A stretch of 6,734 nucleotides of DNA from Holosporales bacterium (lineage in GTDB: Bacteria; Pseudomonadota; Alphaproteobacteria; RUG11792), in the NCBI GenBank assembly GCA_031257415.1, contig JAIROR010000022.1, positions 1 to 6,734 of the forward strand. Reading direction: 5' to 3'. Positions within the stretch are counted from its first letter, which is position 1; each line of letters begins with the position of its first letter. Both the position numbers and the translations under genes were made by a program. A model generated the notes under the pieces. It ran no database searches, was not told the DNA's origin, and saw only the letters and a program-made list of their open reading frames with translations. Positions 1 to 6,500 of the stretch are shown here, piece after piece.

Positions 1-225
1 CAGAATAAGGAGTCTGTTCTTGAGAATAGCCCCAGTCACGTGCCGCAGAATAAGGAGTCTGTTCTTGAGAATAGCCCCAGCCACGCGCTGAAGAATAAGG
101 AGTCTGTTCTTGAGAATAGCCCCAGCCACGCGCTGAAGAATAAGGAGTCTGTTCTTGAGAATAGCCCCAGTCACGTGCCGCAGAATAAGGAGTCTGTTCT
201 TGAGAATAGCCCCAGTCACGCGCTG
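1..225 (+). repeat. Five 45-bp in-frame tandem repeats
   Basis: Units lie at 1-45, 46-90, 91-135, 136-180 and 181-225, each encoding 15 residues of the type (Q/K)NKESVLENSPSH(VP/AL). A diverged sixth copy follows from 226 (KNKELVHED). The units are nearly identical over their first 36 bases. Differences cluster at the last codons, which occur as an SHVP-Q or an SHAL-K version; unit 5 joins the AGT-CAC codons of one version to the GCG-CTG of the other. The array touches the left edge, so the true copy number is unknown. The encoded stretch is hydrophilic and rich in S, N, E and K, probably disordered. Confidence 0.97.
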
Positions 226-951
226 AAGAATAAGGAACTCGTTCACGAGGATTTGGAGGGAAATCTAGTTGGGGAGGAGGCGTATGTGCAACCCCCTCTC
301 CCAGTTGTGTGGAGTCTGCCATACAGGCCTGGTGAATTCGTTGTGACTGATTGCAATAGCTATGCCTTCGAGTGGCTTGAAAAATGGCCATTCAAAATTC
401 ACGAAAATTTTGCGTGTCTCGTGGGGGAAACAAGCTCCGGCAAAACTAACCTCGCCATGATATGGGCAAAAAGGGTTGAAGCAAGGGTATTCAACGCAAA
501 AGACAAACTATTCGAAAGATGGATGGGAATCCTCTCCGATAGCTGCGAACAATACTTTGTTCTCGACGATGCAGATGAAATTGAAGACGACATTCTGCTC
601 TTTTATATTTATAATTCTGTTAAAGAAAAAAATGCATACATGCTTTTTACTGCCAAGACTCCGCCAATAAGATGGAACTTAAAAATCGCCGATATCAGGT
701 CGCGGGTGCTCACGATCAGTGTTTTAAATATCCAGAAACCAAACGAAGAAGCGGCCGCAAGAATTATCAAACAAATGCTCAGAATGAGAGGAATAGAGAT
801 ACTTGATGACGTCGTAGAATATATAATAACTCATTCCGAAAGGACTTATAAATCGATCAATTCCTTGGTTAACAAAATAGATAACAAGCTGATATCAAAA
901 AAAAGACAAAGATTAACTATTCAATTTTTGAATGAATATATTGAAATCTAG
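1..951 (+). CDS. hdaA: HdaA-like DnaA-related AAA+ protein with N-terminal tandem repeats (5' end outside window)
   Basis: Hda/HdaA proteins bind the DNA-loaded beta clamp and stimulate hydrolysis of DnaA-bound ATP, preventing re-initiation of replication. The frame is open from base 1, and its first possible start in the window (GTG at 40) lies inside the repeats, so the true start is probably upstream. After the repeats (1-225) and a short linker comes QPPLPV (nt 289-306), matching the clamp-binding hexapeptide of Hda (QL[SD]LPL type). Next are 'CNSYAFEWLEKWP', typical of alphaproteobacterial HdaA, Walker A GETSSGKT (nt 424-447), Walker B VLDDADE (from about nt 559), a sensor-1-like LFTAKTPP, IRSRV carrying the likely arginine finger (about nt 694-708), and a C-terminal helical lid ending at TAG 949-951. 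From the hexapeptide to the end is 220 residues, about the size of a whole HdaA, so the repeat region is extra. No DnaA domain IV (DNA-binding) is present. The family is confident; HdaA rather than another DnaA-like ATPase is likely. Confidence 0.8.
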   Translation, partial: QNKESVLENSPSHVPQNKESVLENSPSHALKNKESVLENSPSHALKNKESVLENSPSHVPQNKESVLENSPSHALKNKELVHEDLEGNLVGEEAYVQPPLPVVWSLPYRPGEFVVTDCNSYAFEWLEKWPFKIHENFACLVGETSSGKTNLAMIWAKRVEARVFNAKDKLFERWMGILSDSCEQYFVLDDADEIEDDILLFYIYNSVKEKNAYMLFTAKTPPIRWNLKIADIRSRVLTISVLNIQKPNEEAAARIIKQMLRMRGIEILDDVVEYIITHSERTYKSINSLVNKIDNKLISKKRQRLTIQFLNEYIEI

Positions 952-963
952 CGAGGCAAAAAG

Positions 964-1004
964 AGAGCCTACTTTGCTAAGTTGGCTCTGAGTGTTTTTG
1001 TTTT
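964..1004. terminator. Bidirectional intrinsic terminator between convergent genes
   Basis: AGAGCC (964-969) pairs with GGCTCT (984-989). After one T-T mismatch, ACTT (971-974) pairs with AAGT (979-982) around the loop TGCT (975-978). Rightward, the hairpin is followed by GAGTGTTTTTGTTTT, which would end the hdaA-like transcript. Leftward, it is followed by CTTTTTG (minus strand), which would end the symporter operon. The TAG stop of the symporter (979-977) lies at the loop and inner stem, so the hairpin arm is partly coding. Confidence 0.8.
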
Positions 1005-2278
1005 CTATATGATTTATTATTAATTACAGCGCATGATAGAGCGGCATTCATAACAAGAGAAGTTATAGTTCTGAAGGGATCAATAATAGGATCAACAACA
1101 ACCAAAATGATAGATATTGAACCAATTGGAAGATTGAGCGGATCGAGAATAATTGACATCATGGCAATAGCGAGAACCCCTGTTGTTCCTGAGGCGGCGA
1201 GGCTTGTTAGTATTGCTCCAACTATAACGAATTCATATTGCCATGGGCTGAGCGGTTCATTATATAGCGATGAAATAAAAATCGTTATAAAAGCATAGTA
1301 CGCTGCATTACTTACTCTACACATAGTCACGCCAAGAGGAATGCAAAGGTCCACAGAGTCGCTTGGTAATTTGAATTTGCTAACAAGAGTTGAGGTCAGG
1401 AACGGCAGCGTCGCCTGGTTGCTGCACGTTGAAAAGGCAACTGTAATTGGTTCTTTAAGAGCTTTTATGGAGTCTATTATCCCAATAGGGCTTCGCAGCA
1501 ACAATATGACGCCAGATACAATTATGATTATTAAGAAGCACACCATTGCCCCGAAACAAAAGCTTTTCATTGACACGAGGACATCGAGGCTTATCTCCGA
1601 AAGGCTGCTAGCGAGCAAAAAGCAAATACCAATTGGAAGTACTTTTGCGGGGATTTTTAGAATTGCCTTGAATGAGTCCATAAGTACAGACAGAAAATTT
1701 AATGTAGATACTATCTTTTTCCCGCCGAGAGTTGCTATTGTAATTCCGACGAGAATCGATACAGAGAGTATCTGTATAACATTACCATCCGCGAATGCTT
1801 GAAATGGGTTTTTGGGAACGAGCGTTGTTAAAAAGTCAATAAAGTTGAATTTTTGCAAAGAACTCAAAGCCTCTTCTGGAGAAATGACGCTTATTGATTT
1901 TTGCATATCCTGGAAGATCATATTAGCTATTAGGCGGGAATTGCCAACTTCCTCGGCTGGATTAAACACGAGGCTGCAGATAATCCCTATGACGCTTGCA
2001 ATAACCAATGCTCCGATAAACATAGATATAACACGCACGATGTGTATATTGTTGTTTTCTCCATCCATAAGTTTAATAACACTTGCTGTTACTGATGAAA
2101 AAATGATAGGGATAATTGAAATTGATATTAAAGTTAGAAACATAGTACTAAACGGCCTTAGAGCTCTTCCTACTTCCGGCATCAGCAAACCAATGAAGGC
2201 AGCAATCACAGCGGCACCGAGCGTCGTCCACCCATTGTCAAGAAAGCCCAAAATTCTATTCCCTATATTTTTTATCAT
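977..2278 (-). CDS. Dicarboxylate/amino acid:cation symporter family (DAACS) protein with altered sodium-site motifs
   Basis: Inner-membrane protein of the DctA/GltP/GltPh family, which takes up C4-dicarboxylates or acidic/neutral amino acids with Na+ or H+. The start is placed at ATG 2278 (433 residues) because AAGGAG lies 6 nt before it; an in-frame ATG at 2299 would add 7 residues but contains that Shine-Dalgarno. Family landmarks in order: HP1 loop AFSTCSNQATLP (about 281-292), TM7 PLGVTMCRVSNAAYY (about 314-328), HP2 SLAASGTTGVLA (about 359-370), and TM8 VVDPIIDPFRT (about 394-404). The TM8 pair D396/D400 and R403-T404 match GltPh D390/D394 and R397-T398. The NMDGT motif is replaced by CRVSN, GltPh N401 is S and D405 is N, and the HP1 serines are thinned. 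Third gene of the operon, 22 nt after the cyclase stop. Substrate and coupling ion cannot be read from sequence; it could have lost transport and serve in sensing. Confidence 0.85.
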   Translation of the reverse strand: MIKNIGNRILGFLDNGWTTLGAAVIAAFIGLLMPEVGRALRPFSTMFLTLISISIIPIIFSSVTASVIKLMDGENNNIHIVRVISMFIGALVIASVIGIICSLVFNPAEEVGNSRLIANMIFQDMQKSISVISPEEALSSLQKFNFIDFLTTLVPKNPFQAFADGNVIQILSVSILVGITIATLGGKKIVSTLNFLSVLMDSFKAILKIPAKVLPIGICFLLASSLSEISLDVLVSMKSFCFGAMVCFLIIIIVSGVILLLRSPIGIIDSIKALKEPITVAFSTCSNQATLPFLTSTLVSKFKLPSDSVDLCIPLGVTMCRVSNAAYYAFITIFISSLYNEPLSPWQYEFVIVGAILTSLAASGTTGVLAIAMMSIILDPLNLPIGSISIILVVVDPIIDPFRTITSLVMNAALSCAVINNKSYRKQKHSEPT

Positions 2279-2284
2279 TTTACA

Positions 2285-2290
2285 CTCCTT
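2285..2290 (-). promoter_or_regulatory. Ribosome binding site of the symporter gene
   Basis: AAGGAG on the minus strand, 6 nt (TGTAAA) before ATG 2278. It decides the start in favour of 2278 over the upstream ATG at 2299. Confidence 0.8.
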
Positions 2291-2300
2291 ATAAAACATC

Positions 2301-4460
2301 TCACTTCTGAGTTAGATGGAACGTTCCATCCCAATCATCTGGCGGAGGATCTTTACTATATTCAGAACACCTTTCAATTAGCGGGGTAATAGATCTTTCC
2401 GCCTCAGGGAAAAGATCAACTATTCTTTTATATTTTGCTATTGCCTTTTCAAAGTTCCGTTCTAAATAAAGTTCGAATGCTTCTTTTGTTTTCGCGCATA
2501 ATTGTATTTGGCTATAGTATTCGCTGTCCTCTCCCATGGTGCTCAATGGCTCGTATATGACAATCCCAATCGATTTTCCTTTGACGGCCACCTTATCTAT
2601 GACCCTGAACAAAACTCTGCCCCTTGCGACGCGCTCGACATCCTCTGAAGCAAGAATCTTGGTTCCGTAAAATTTATTTGCCCCCTCAAGCCTGGATGCG
2701 ATGTCGACGGCGCTTCCTATTGCCGTGAAGTTCATTCTGTCGTTGGATCCTATATTCCCAACAATTGCTGCGCCGGTATGCAACCCAATTCTGGTAGGCA
2801 GAGCGGGCTTGCCAAGGGGCAACCACTTTTTTTCAAGTTTTTTGAGAAGCTTTTGGCTGCCTAGGGCAGCGTAGCAAGCATTGACTACTTGATCATCGTC
2901 ACGGTTCGGGGCCCCCCAGATAGCCATAACGGAATCGCCTATGTACTTGTCAATAACTCCATTGTTTCTCATTATCTCCTTTGTTATCTCGTCAAAATAT
3001 TCTGAAAGGTGTAGTATAAGATATTCAGCAGGCAACTTCTCTGATACCGTTGAGAATTTCTCTATATCAGAAAAGAACAGCGTGATATTCTTTGTTTCTC
3101 CGCCGAGCTCCGGTTCCATTCCCTCTCTGATAAGTCTTGTTACAAGATCCCTTGGGGCATACTTAGAAAAAGTGGCAACGCCAAGTTTCATAGATTGCAT
3201 TGCTGTTGCAAGCTCTTTTATCTCAAGAATATCAGAATCAGGCAGTGGCATTTCGCCGCTCAGATCCATTTCTCCTATTTTTTTGGCGGCATAGCAAAGT
3301 TCTGTTATCGGTCTAGAAATTCTTCTCGATAAGAGCAAAATCATTACAATTGAAAAGAAGAAAACAAATATCGAGAGGAGAAGCATATCCCTTTGAACGG
3401 TCGAGAAACAATCTACAAAATCGTTTTGTGGGGAAATGATTAATAGCGAGCAAGGAATCCGAGTGAGCTTTTGGACGCTTGCCACATAGCCGATCTTGTT
3501 AACTTCGAAGCTAGCATGTCTCGAATCGGTTCCAAGCAGGTGTTTTGCTGCCTCTTCTAGGGCCAAATCATCAGTGCTGCTCACTGATATAAGAGTTAGC
3601 CCAACGCTGTCATTTGTAATCTTAAATGTTTTCATATTAGTTGACGAAGCAATAATTTCATTCTTATTGCTTATTAAATAAGTTTTGGATTCCTTGGTTA
3701 TCTTGATGCTGTCTAACAGATCTTTGAATTGCTTAATTGCGAAATCAACAGCAATAACCCCAGTCGCTGTGGAGTCGTCATTGTATCCAAGAGGCATCGA
3801 TAAAGTCATTCCGGCCGTCTTAGTCGTCTTGAAGAGGTATACATCGCTCCAAACCGCTCCTTTATTCATTTCTGCTTTCATATACCAATCTCTCTTGGTG
3901 GCATTGTATAGAGCGGATGGCAGAGACTCTTTTGCGATAGATCCAAGATCCTCATTGAGATAATCCCAACTCTCCACCATTTGGCCAGTTTGATTGTTTC
4001 TCTGCATTGCGCGCAGCGCAAACTTGGCATATGATGGCAGGGCCCCGAGATTAGAGTTTTGGAATGTAGTTATTCCATCCAGGGTCCTTGCCTGAAAATA
4101 TGTTCCGTTTTTCATGGCAACATAGAAACTCAGGGTATATGGAAGGCTCTTCAAGCTTTCCAGGAAAAGAGAACCATATTGGGGAGATTGGTTATTGTGG
4201 AAGTTCTTCGCAAGAACTTTTAAAACAAGCTCCAATTGTCGCAATTGCTCGTCAATAAGATTTGTTGCAGTCTTTGCAACAGTTTTTGAGTAATATTCTT
4301 TTTCAAAGTCTAGAATAAGTTTTTTATTGGCATATGATGCATATAAAATTTCGCACGCAACGGCCACTCCTAGAAGGGCAGAGAAAGCGGACAGTATATC
4401 AACGCCAAGCCTCCTGTCCCTGAGTAGCTTTTTCCAGAAGTTTTTTATTGGAGCAATCAC
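2301..4460 (-). CDS. Transmembrane receptor adenylate cyclase (dCache-HAMP-class III cyclase)
   Basis: Predicted to make cAMP from ATP in response to a periplasmic ligand (719 residues). TM1 is at about 20-43, a periplasmic double-Cache domain at about 45-355, TM2 at about 359-378, HAMP at about 379-430, and the class III catalytic domain at about 455-640. The metal-binding aspartates are D465 (FFSDIEKFS) and D509 (DKYIGDS). The adenine-selecting pair is K505 and T579 (NFTAIG), pointing to adenylate rather than guanylate cyclase, and transition-state R590 is present. The usual Asn of the VNxAxR motif is Asp (D586). In the Cache domain, Y185, R190, W192-Y193, Y208 and D239 resemble the amino-acid-binding dCache motif. 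The tail (about 655-719) has a TPR-like helix pair and ends PPPDDWDG..., a C-terminal signature seen in related bacterial cyclases. The start is GTG 4460, whose GTGA overlaps the TGA of the binding-protein gene and is preceded by GGAGG, implying translational coupling. Confidence 0.93.
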   Translation of the reverse strand: MIAPIKNFWKKLLRDRRLGVDILSAFSALLGVAVACEILYASYANKKLILDFEKEYYSKTVAKTATNLIDEQLRQLELVLKVLAKNFHNNQSPQYGSLFLESLKSLPYTLSFYVAMKNGTYFQARTLDGITTFQNSNLGALPSYAKFALRAMQRNNQTGQMVESWDYLNEDLGSIAKESLPSALYNATKRDWYMKAEMNKGAVWSDVYLFKTTKTAGMTLSMPLGYNDDSTATGVIAVDFAIKQFKDLLDSIKITKESKTYLISNKNEIIASSTNMKTFKITNDSVGLTLISVSSTDDLALEEAAKHLLGTDSRHASFEVNKIGYVASVQKLTRIPCSLLIISPQNDFVDCFSTVQRDMLLLSIFVFFFSIVMILLLSRRISRPITELCYAAKKIGEMDLSGEMPLPDSDILEIKELATAMQSMKLGVATFSKYAPRDLVTRLIREGMEPELGGETKNITLFFSDIEKFSTVSEKLPAEYLILHLSEYFDEITKEIMRNNGVIDKYIGDSVMAIWGAPNRDDDQVVNACYAALGSQKLLKKLEKKWLPLGKPALPTRIGLHTGAAIVGNIGSNDRMNFTAIGSAVDIASRLEGANKFYGTKILASEDVERVARGRVLFRVIDKVAVKGKSIGIVIYEPLSTMGEDSEYYSQIQLCAKTKEAFELYLERNFEKAIAKYKRIVDLFPEAERSITPLIERCSEYSKDPPPDDWDGTFHLTQK

Positions 4461-5470
4461 TTTATATCCTCCCCATATTTCGAAAGCAAATCATCGACGG
4501 ATTCTAAAACTTCTTCTGCCTCTATGAGTTTGTTGATCCAGCATAAAAGGCCAACATTTCTGAAATTAACGACAACGGCGAGGGAATCAGGTTCGCAGTC
4601 GAGAATAATCGGCATTAGTTTCACGAGAAGAGCAGGCTGAGTCTTTAAAAGCAACTTGACGCGGACTTCATCGCGCATTGTTGCAGTGAGCTTTCCTTCT
4701 TCAAGAGGCTTTATGATATCCTCTTCCCAATTACGCTTGGAAACAATAGTTGCTCCTGGGAATATTTTCCTGACAAAGTTTTCATAACTAGTTCCCTCTG
4801 TGACTCCAATAGAAGACTCATTATTACTCAAAAGAACCTTCAAAGTTTCCCCCCTCTCTTTCTCCAACGCTATTCTGTTTACCAAGAGAGTTTTTCTTGA
4901 ATTGACGTACGGAGTCGAAAAAAGAACCTTTCGACTTCTTTCCGGAGTGTATGACATCTTGGCAATACCAATATCCCCCTCCCCTCTTTCGATGGCTTCC
5001 ACAATATCGTCATAGTTTTCATAGATCATTTTATATACAAGCCTAACCCCGAGAGTCGCCGCAAGCTGCTTTGAGAAATCAACATCTTTTCCTATGTACC
5101 GTCCGTCACTCGTTTTCATTTGAAAAAGATGGTTTTGATCGTCTTTTTTGGCAAGAATAACGAGCTCCCCTCTTTCTAGTATTCCTTCTATTGTTCCGTA
5201 CTCAATGCTTTCAGTTGTATTTTCGTCTTCTTCCTCCTCGCTTTCTTCCGTTATATAGGACACAAGATCATCGTCTAAATATTGTTCAGGGCTGGATTGC
5301 TTGGGGGCAATCTTTTTTGAAACCATTTGCCTCTTTTGGCCAGAAAAAAAATCAACAATCTTATCGAAGACCCCACCTATACTGTCGCTGTATCTATTTA
5401 GTACGCACAAAAATATCGCAACACACAGGGCAAAACATAACATTTTTATAAAATTCTTGAGGAACTTCAT
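4457..5470 (-). CDS. Membrane-anchored periplasmic solute-binding protein (SBP_bac_3, amino-acid type)
   Basis: Family-3 binding proteins capture polar amino acids or related solutes in the periplasm. With ATG 5470 as start the protein has 337 residues: a basic N-terminus (MKFLKNFIK), a hydrophobic segment (about 10-25) without a convincing lipobox, so probably an uncleaved anchor or signal peptide, then a long linker (about 26-90) containing an acidic run (EESEEEEDEN, about 75-84), then the two-lobed domain (about 92-333). Recognisable signatures are GILERGELVIL, DGRYIGKDVDF and SYTPERSRKVLFSTPY, where R178 is in the position that normally holds the ligand carboxylate, and TATMRDE (D267), in the position that normally contacts the amino group. 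An in-frame TTG at 5509 could add 13 residues but sits only 2 nt from AAGGAG; the Shine-Dalgarno before ATG 5470 (GGGAAGGG) is far. First gene of the operon, overlapping the cyclase by 4 nt; no ABC permease or ATPase is adjacent, which suggests a sensory role. Confidence 0.85.
   Translation of the reverse strand: MKFLKNFIKMLCFALCVAIFLCVLNRYSDSIGGVFDKIVDFFSGQKRQMVSKKIAPKQSSPEQYLDDDLVSYITEESEEEEDENTTESIEYGTIEGILERGELVILAKKDDQNHLFQMKTSDGRYIGKDVDFSKQLAATLGVRLVYKMIYENYDDIVEAIERGEGDIGIAKMSYTPERSRKVLFSTPYVNSRKTLLVNRIALEKERGETLKVLLSNNESSIGVTEGTSYENFVRKIFPGATIVSKRNWEEDIIKPLEEGKLTATMRDEVRVKLLLKTQPALLVKLMPIILDCEPDSLAVVVNFRNVGLLCWINKLIEAEEVLESVDDLLSKYGEDIK
4467..4474 (-). promoter_or_regulatory. Strong ribosome binding site for the GTG-started cyclase
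   Basis: GGGGAGGA on the minus strand, with core GGAGG ending 7 nt before GTG 4460. It lies inside the last codons of the binding-protein gene and supports the overlapping GTG start. Confidence 0.8.
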
Positions 5471-5534
5471 GATATGAGTTTTCCCTTCCCATGCACATAG
5501 ATACAGCAACTCTCCTTCAGTTTACAGAAAAAAT

Positions 5535-5550
5535 ATTAATTTTCAGTTAA
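5535..5550 (-). promoter_or_regulatory. Possible CtrA-type site upstream of the binding-protein/cyclase/symporter operon
   Basis: On the minus strand the sequence is TTAACTGAAAATTAAT, i.e. TTAA-N7-TTAAT, one base from the CtrA consensus TTAA-N7-TTAAC. It reads TTAA-N7-TTAAT on the other strand too. It lies 65-80 nt before ATG 5470. I see no good -10 hexamer at the right spacing. The same bases could form a weak AT-only hairpin before a T-run, so it might instead belong to a weak terminator for the gene upstream. Confidence 0.35.
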
Positions 5551-5609
5551 TTTCCTGGTGCCGTCGAATGATGGTTTTCGCGGCCCCAAGAAGTTTTCCG
5601 CTTAGCATT

Positions 5610-6254
5610 CTAACTTCTGACGTAGTTATTCAAGGTTTGTATTGCAGCAGACTTCAGTGCTTCTAGGCACTTTCCAGATGAATCCATATTTTGGAAATAT
5701 TTTTCAACTTTTTGTTGCAATATAATCTGTCTAGCGCTTATTTTATTTTTCTGTTCCCGTTTCAGTTCCCGTTTGGGTTTGCCCCAATCATGCGCATATT
5801 CCATGGCCTTTTTCCGCACTTCTTCATTTAGATTCTTAAGATTAATGTGCAAAATACAACATATACGTTCGCAAAGCTGTTCTACTATTCCCTCTGCTTC
5901 GTTGCGATCAAACTTTTCACTCTGGATACAGGACAAGACCATAACAAACGACAATAGAGCGTCAATAGACTCAACTTTTAGTATTTCTCGCTTCAGATAT
6001 TCTTTGTGTTTTACGCAGAATTCCTTAACAACAGCATCGGGATCAGTAGCAGCAGTCCACGGCCACGAAACAGCCAAAAAAAGATCTTTCCAAAGACCTG
6101 GCATCTCCTTCTTCTGTGACTCAGTAGGCACAGAAGCTTCGCCGCTGATAGAGCTATAACTCTCAGACATCGCCTGGCAACATGGCACGGCTCCACATAT
6201 CAACAGCACAACCGCTCCGCGCGTCAACAATCTACCAATTGATTCCTTCTTCAT
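5610..6254 (-). CDS. Secreted protein of unknown function
   Basis: I do not recognise this 214-residue protein. It begins with a signal peptide: basic MKKESIGRLLTR, a hydrophobic core at about 13-25, and a plausible signal peptidase I site after CQA (residue 28), so it is probably periplasmic or exported; no good lipobox is seen. A low-complexity Ser/Glu-rich stretch (29-50) follows, then a mostly helical body. The body has WPWTAATDPDAVVKEFC, six cysteines (C80, C109, C128, C132, C133, C196) that could form disulfides, and a very basic segment (about 159-171). ATG 6254 is preceded by a weak AGAGA Shine-Dalgarno 6 nt away and by a good promoter, supporting it as a real gene. It lies 139 nt upstream of the binding-protein gene on the same strand, so read-through into the operon is possible, but no functional link is visible. 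Probably lineage-restricted. Confidence 0.75.
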   Translation of the reverse strand: MKKESIGRLLTRGAVVLLICGAVPCCQAMSESYSSISGEASVPTESQKKEMPGLWKDLFLAVSWPWTAATDPDAVVKEFCVKHKEYLKREILKVESIDALLSFVMVLSCIQSEKFDRNEAEGIVEQLCERICCILHINLKNLNEEVRKKAMEYAHDWGKPKRELKREQKNKISARQIILQQKVEKYFQNMDSSGKCLEALKSAAIQTLNNYVRS

Positions 6255-6288
6255 AATTTATCTCTATAAAACAATACAACATACATTC

Positions 6289-6317
6289 AGTATATCGCTT
6301 AATTTGCTCAGGAACAA
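6289..6317 (-). promoter_or_regulatory. Sigma70-like promoter of the secreted-protein gene
   Basis: On the minus strand, TTGTTC (6317-6312) and TATACT (6294-6289) are separated by 17 bp. The predicted transcript starts near 6282, giving a leader of about 27 nt before ATG 6254. Confidence 0.6.
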
Positions 6318-6394
6318 GTAATTATTATCTTTTTTCTTCGAGGCAGTTTCTGAACCGATTTCTTGAGACTTTTCATCATAGTTTCGCGGACATA

Positions 6395-6458
6395 CACCAA
6401 TACCCTCCTGGTTAACCCAGCGAGCTTTCCAGGAAAAGAGAGCCCGCAGGAACAGGTG
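6395..6458 (-). other. Potentially structured RNA segment (low confidence)
   Basis: Read on the minus strand, CACC (6458-6455) can pair with GGTG (6398-6395), and TTCCTG (6452-6447) with CAGGAG (6410-6405). They enclose a hairpin CGGGC (6446-6442)/GCTCG (6425-6421) that continues as TTTC/GAAA around a CTG loop. A TTGACA lies at its left end on the minus strand, without a matching -10. It does not resemble tRNA, SRP RNA or tmRNA. The pairings would also form on the plus strand. Confidence 0.2.
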
Positions 6459-6486
6459 TCAATAATATGGTAACATACTTTTTTAT

Positions 6487-6500
6487 TTTCTTGCAAGAAA
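6487..6500. repeat. 14-bp perfect palindrome
   Basis: TTTCTTGCAAGAAA is a perfect dyad without a spacer, as expected for a homodimeric regulator's operator. No promoter is clearly associated with it. Confidence 0.5.

Noticed and set aside
40..42. GTG at 40 as the start of the hdaA-like gene
   Set aside because: It is the Val codon of a repeat unit, the frame is open to base 1, and no Shine-Dalgarno at suitable spacing was noted; the gene almost certainly begins upstream of the window.
1..225. CRISPR array
   Set aside because: The repeats are directly adjacent in-frame coding units with no unique spacers.
1341..1802. Long plus-strand frames opposite the symporter (1341-1802 and 1812-2294)
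   Set aside because: They are antisense shadows of a strongly supported membrane-protein gene and have no independent features.
2279..2299. Upstream ATG (2299) as the symporter start
   Set aside because: The AAGGAG ribosome binding site lies inside this extension and is ideally spaced for ATG 2278.
5471..5509. TTG 5509 as the start of the binding protein
   Set aside because: It is only 2 nt from the AAGGAG and would put non-signal-like residues before the typical MKFLKNFIK signal/anchor. ATG 5470 is preferred, though its own Shine-Dalgarno is weak, so this remains uncertain.
6387..6446. Possible tRNA (GCGG...CCGC ends about 60 nt apart)
   Set aside because: Too short, with no seven-pair acceptor stem, no T-loop consensus and no anticodon arm.
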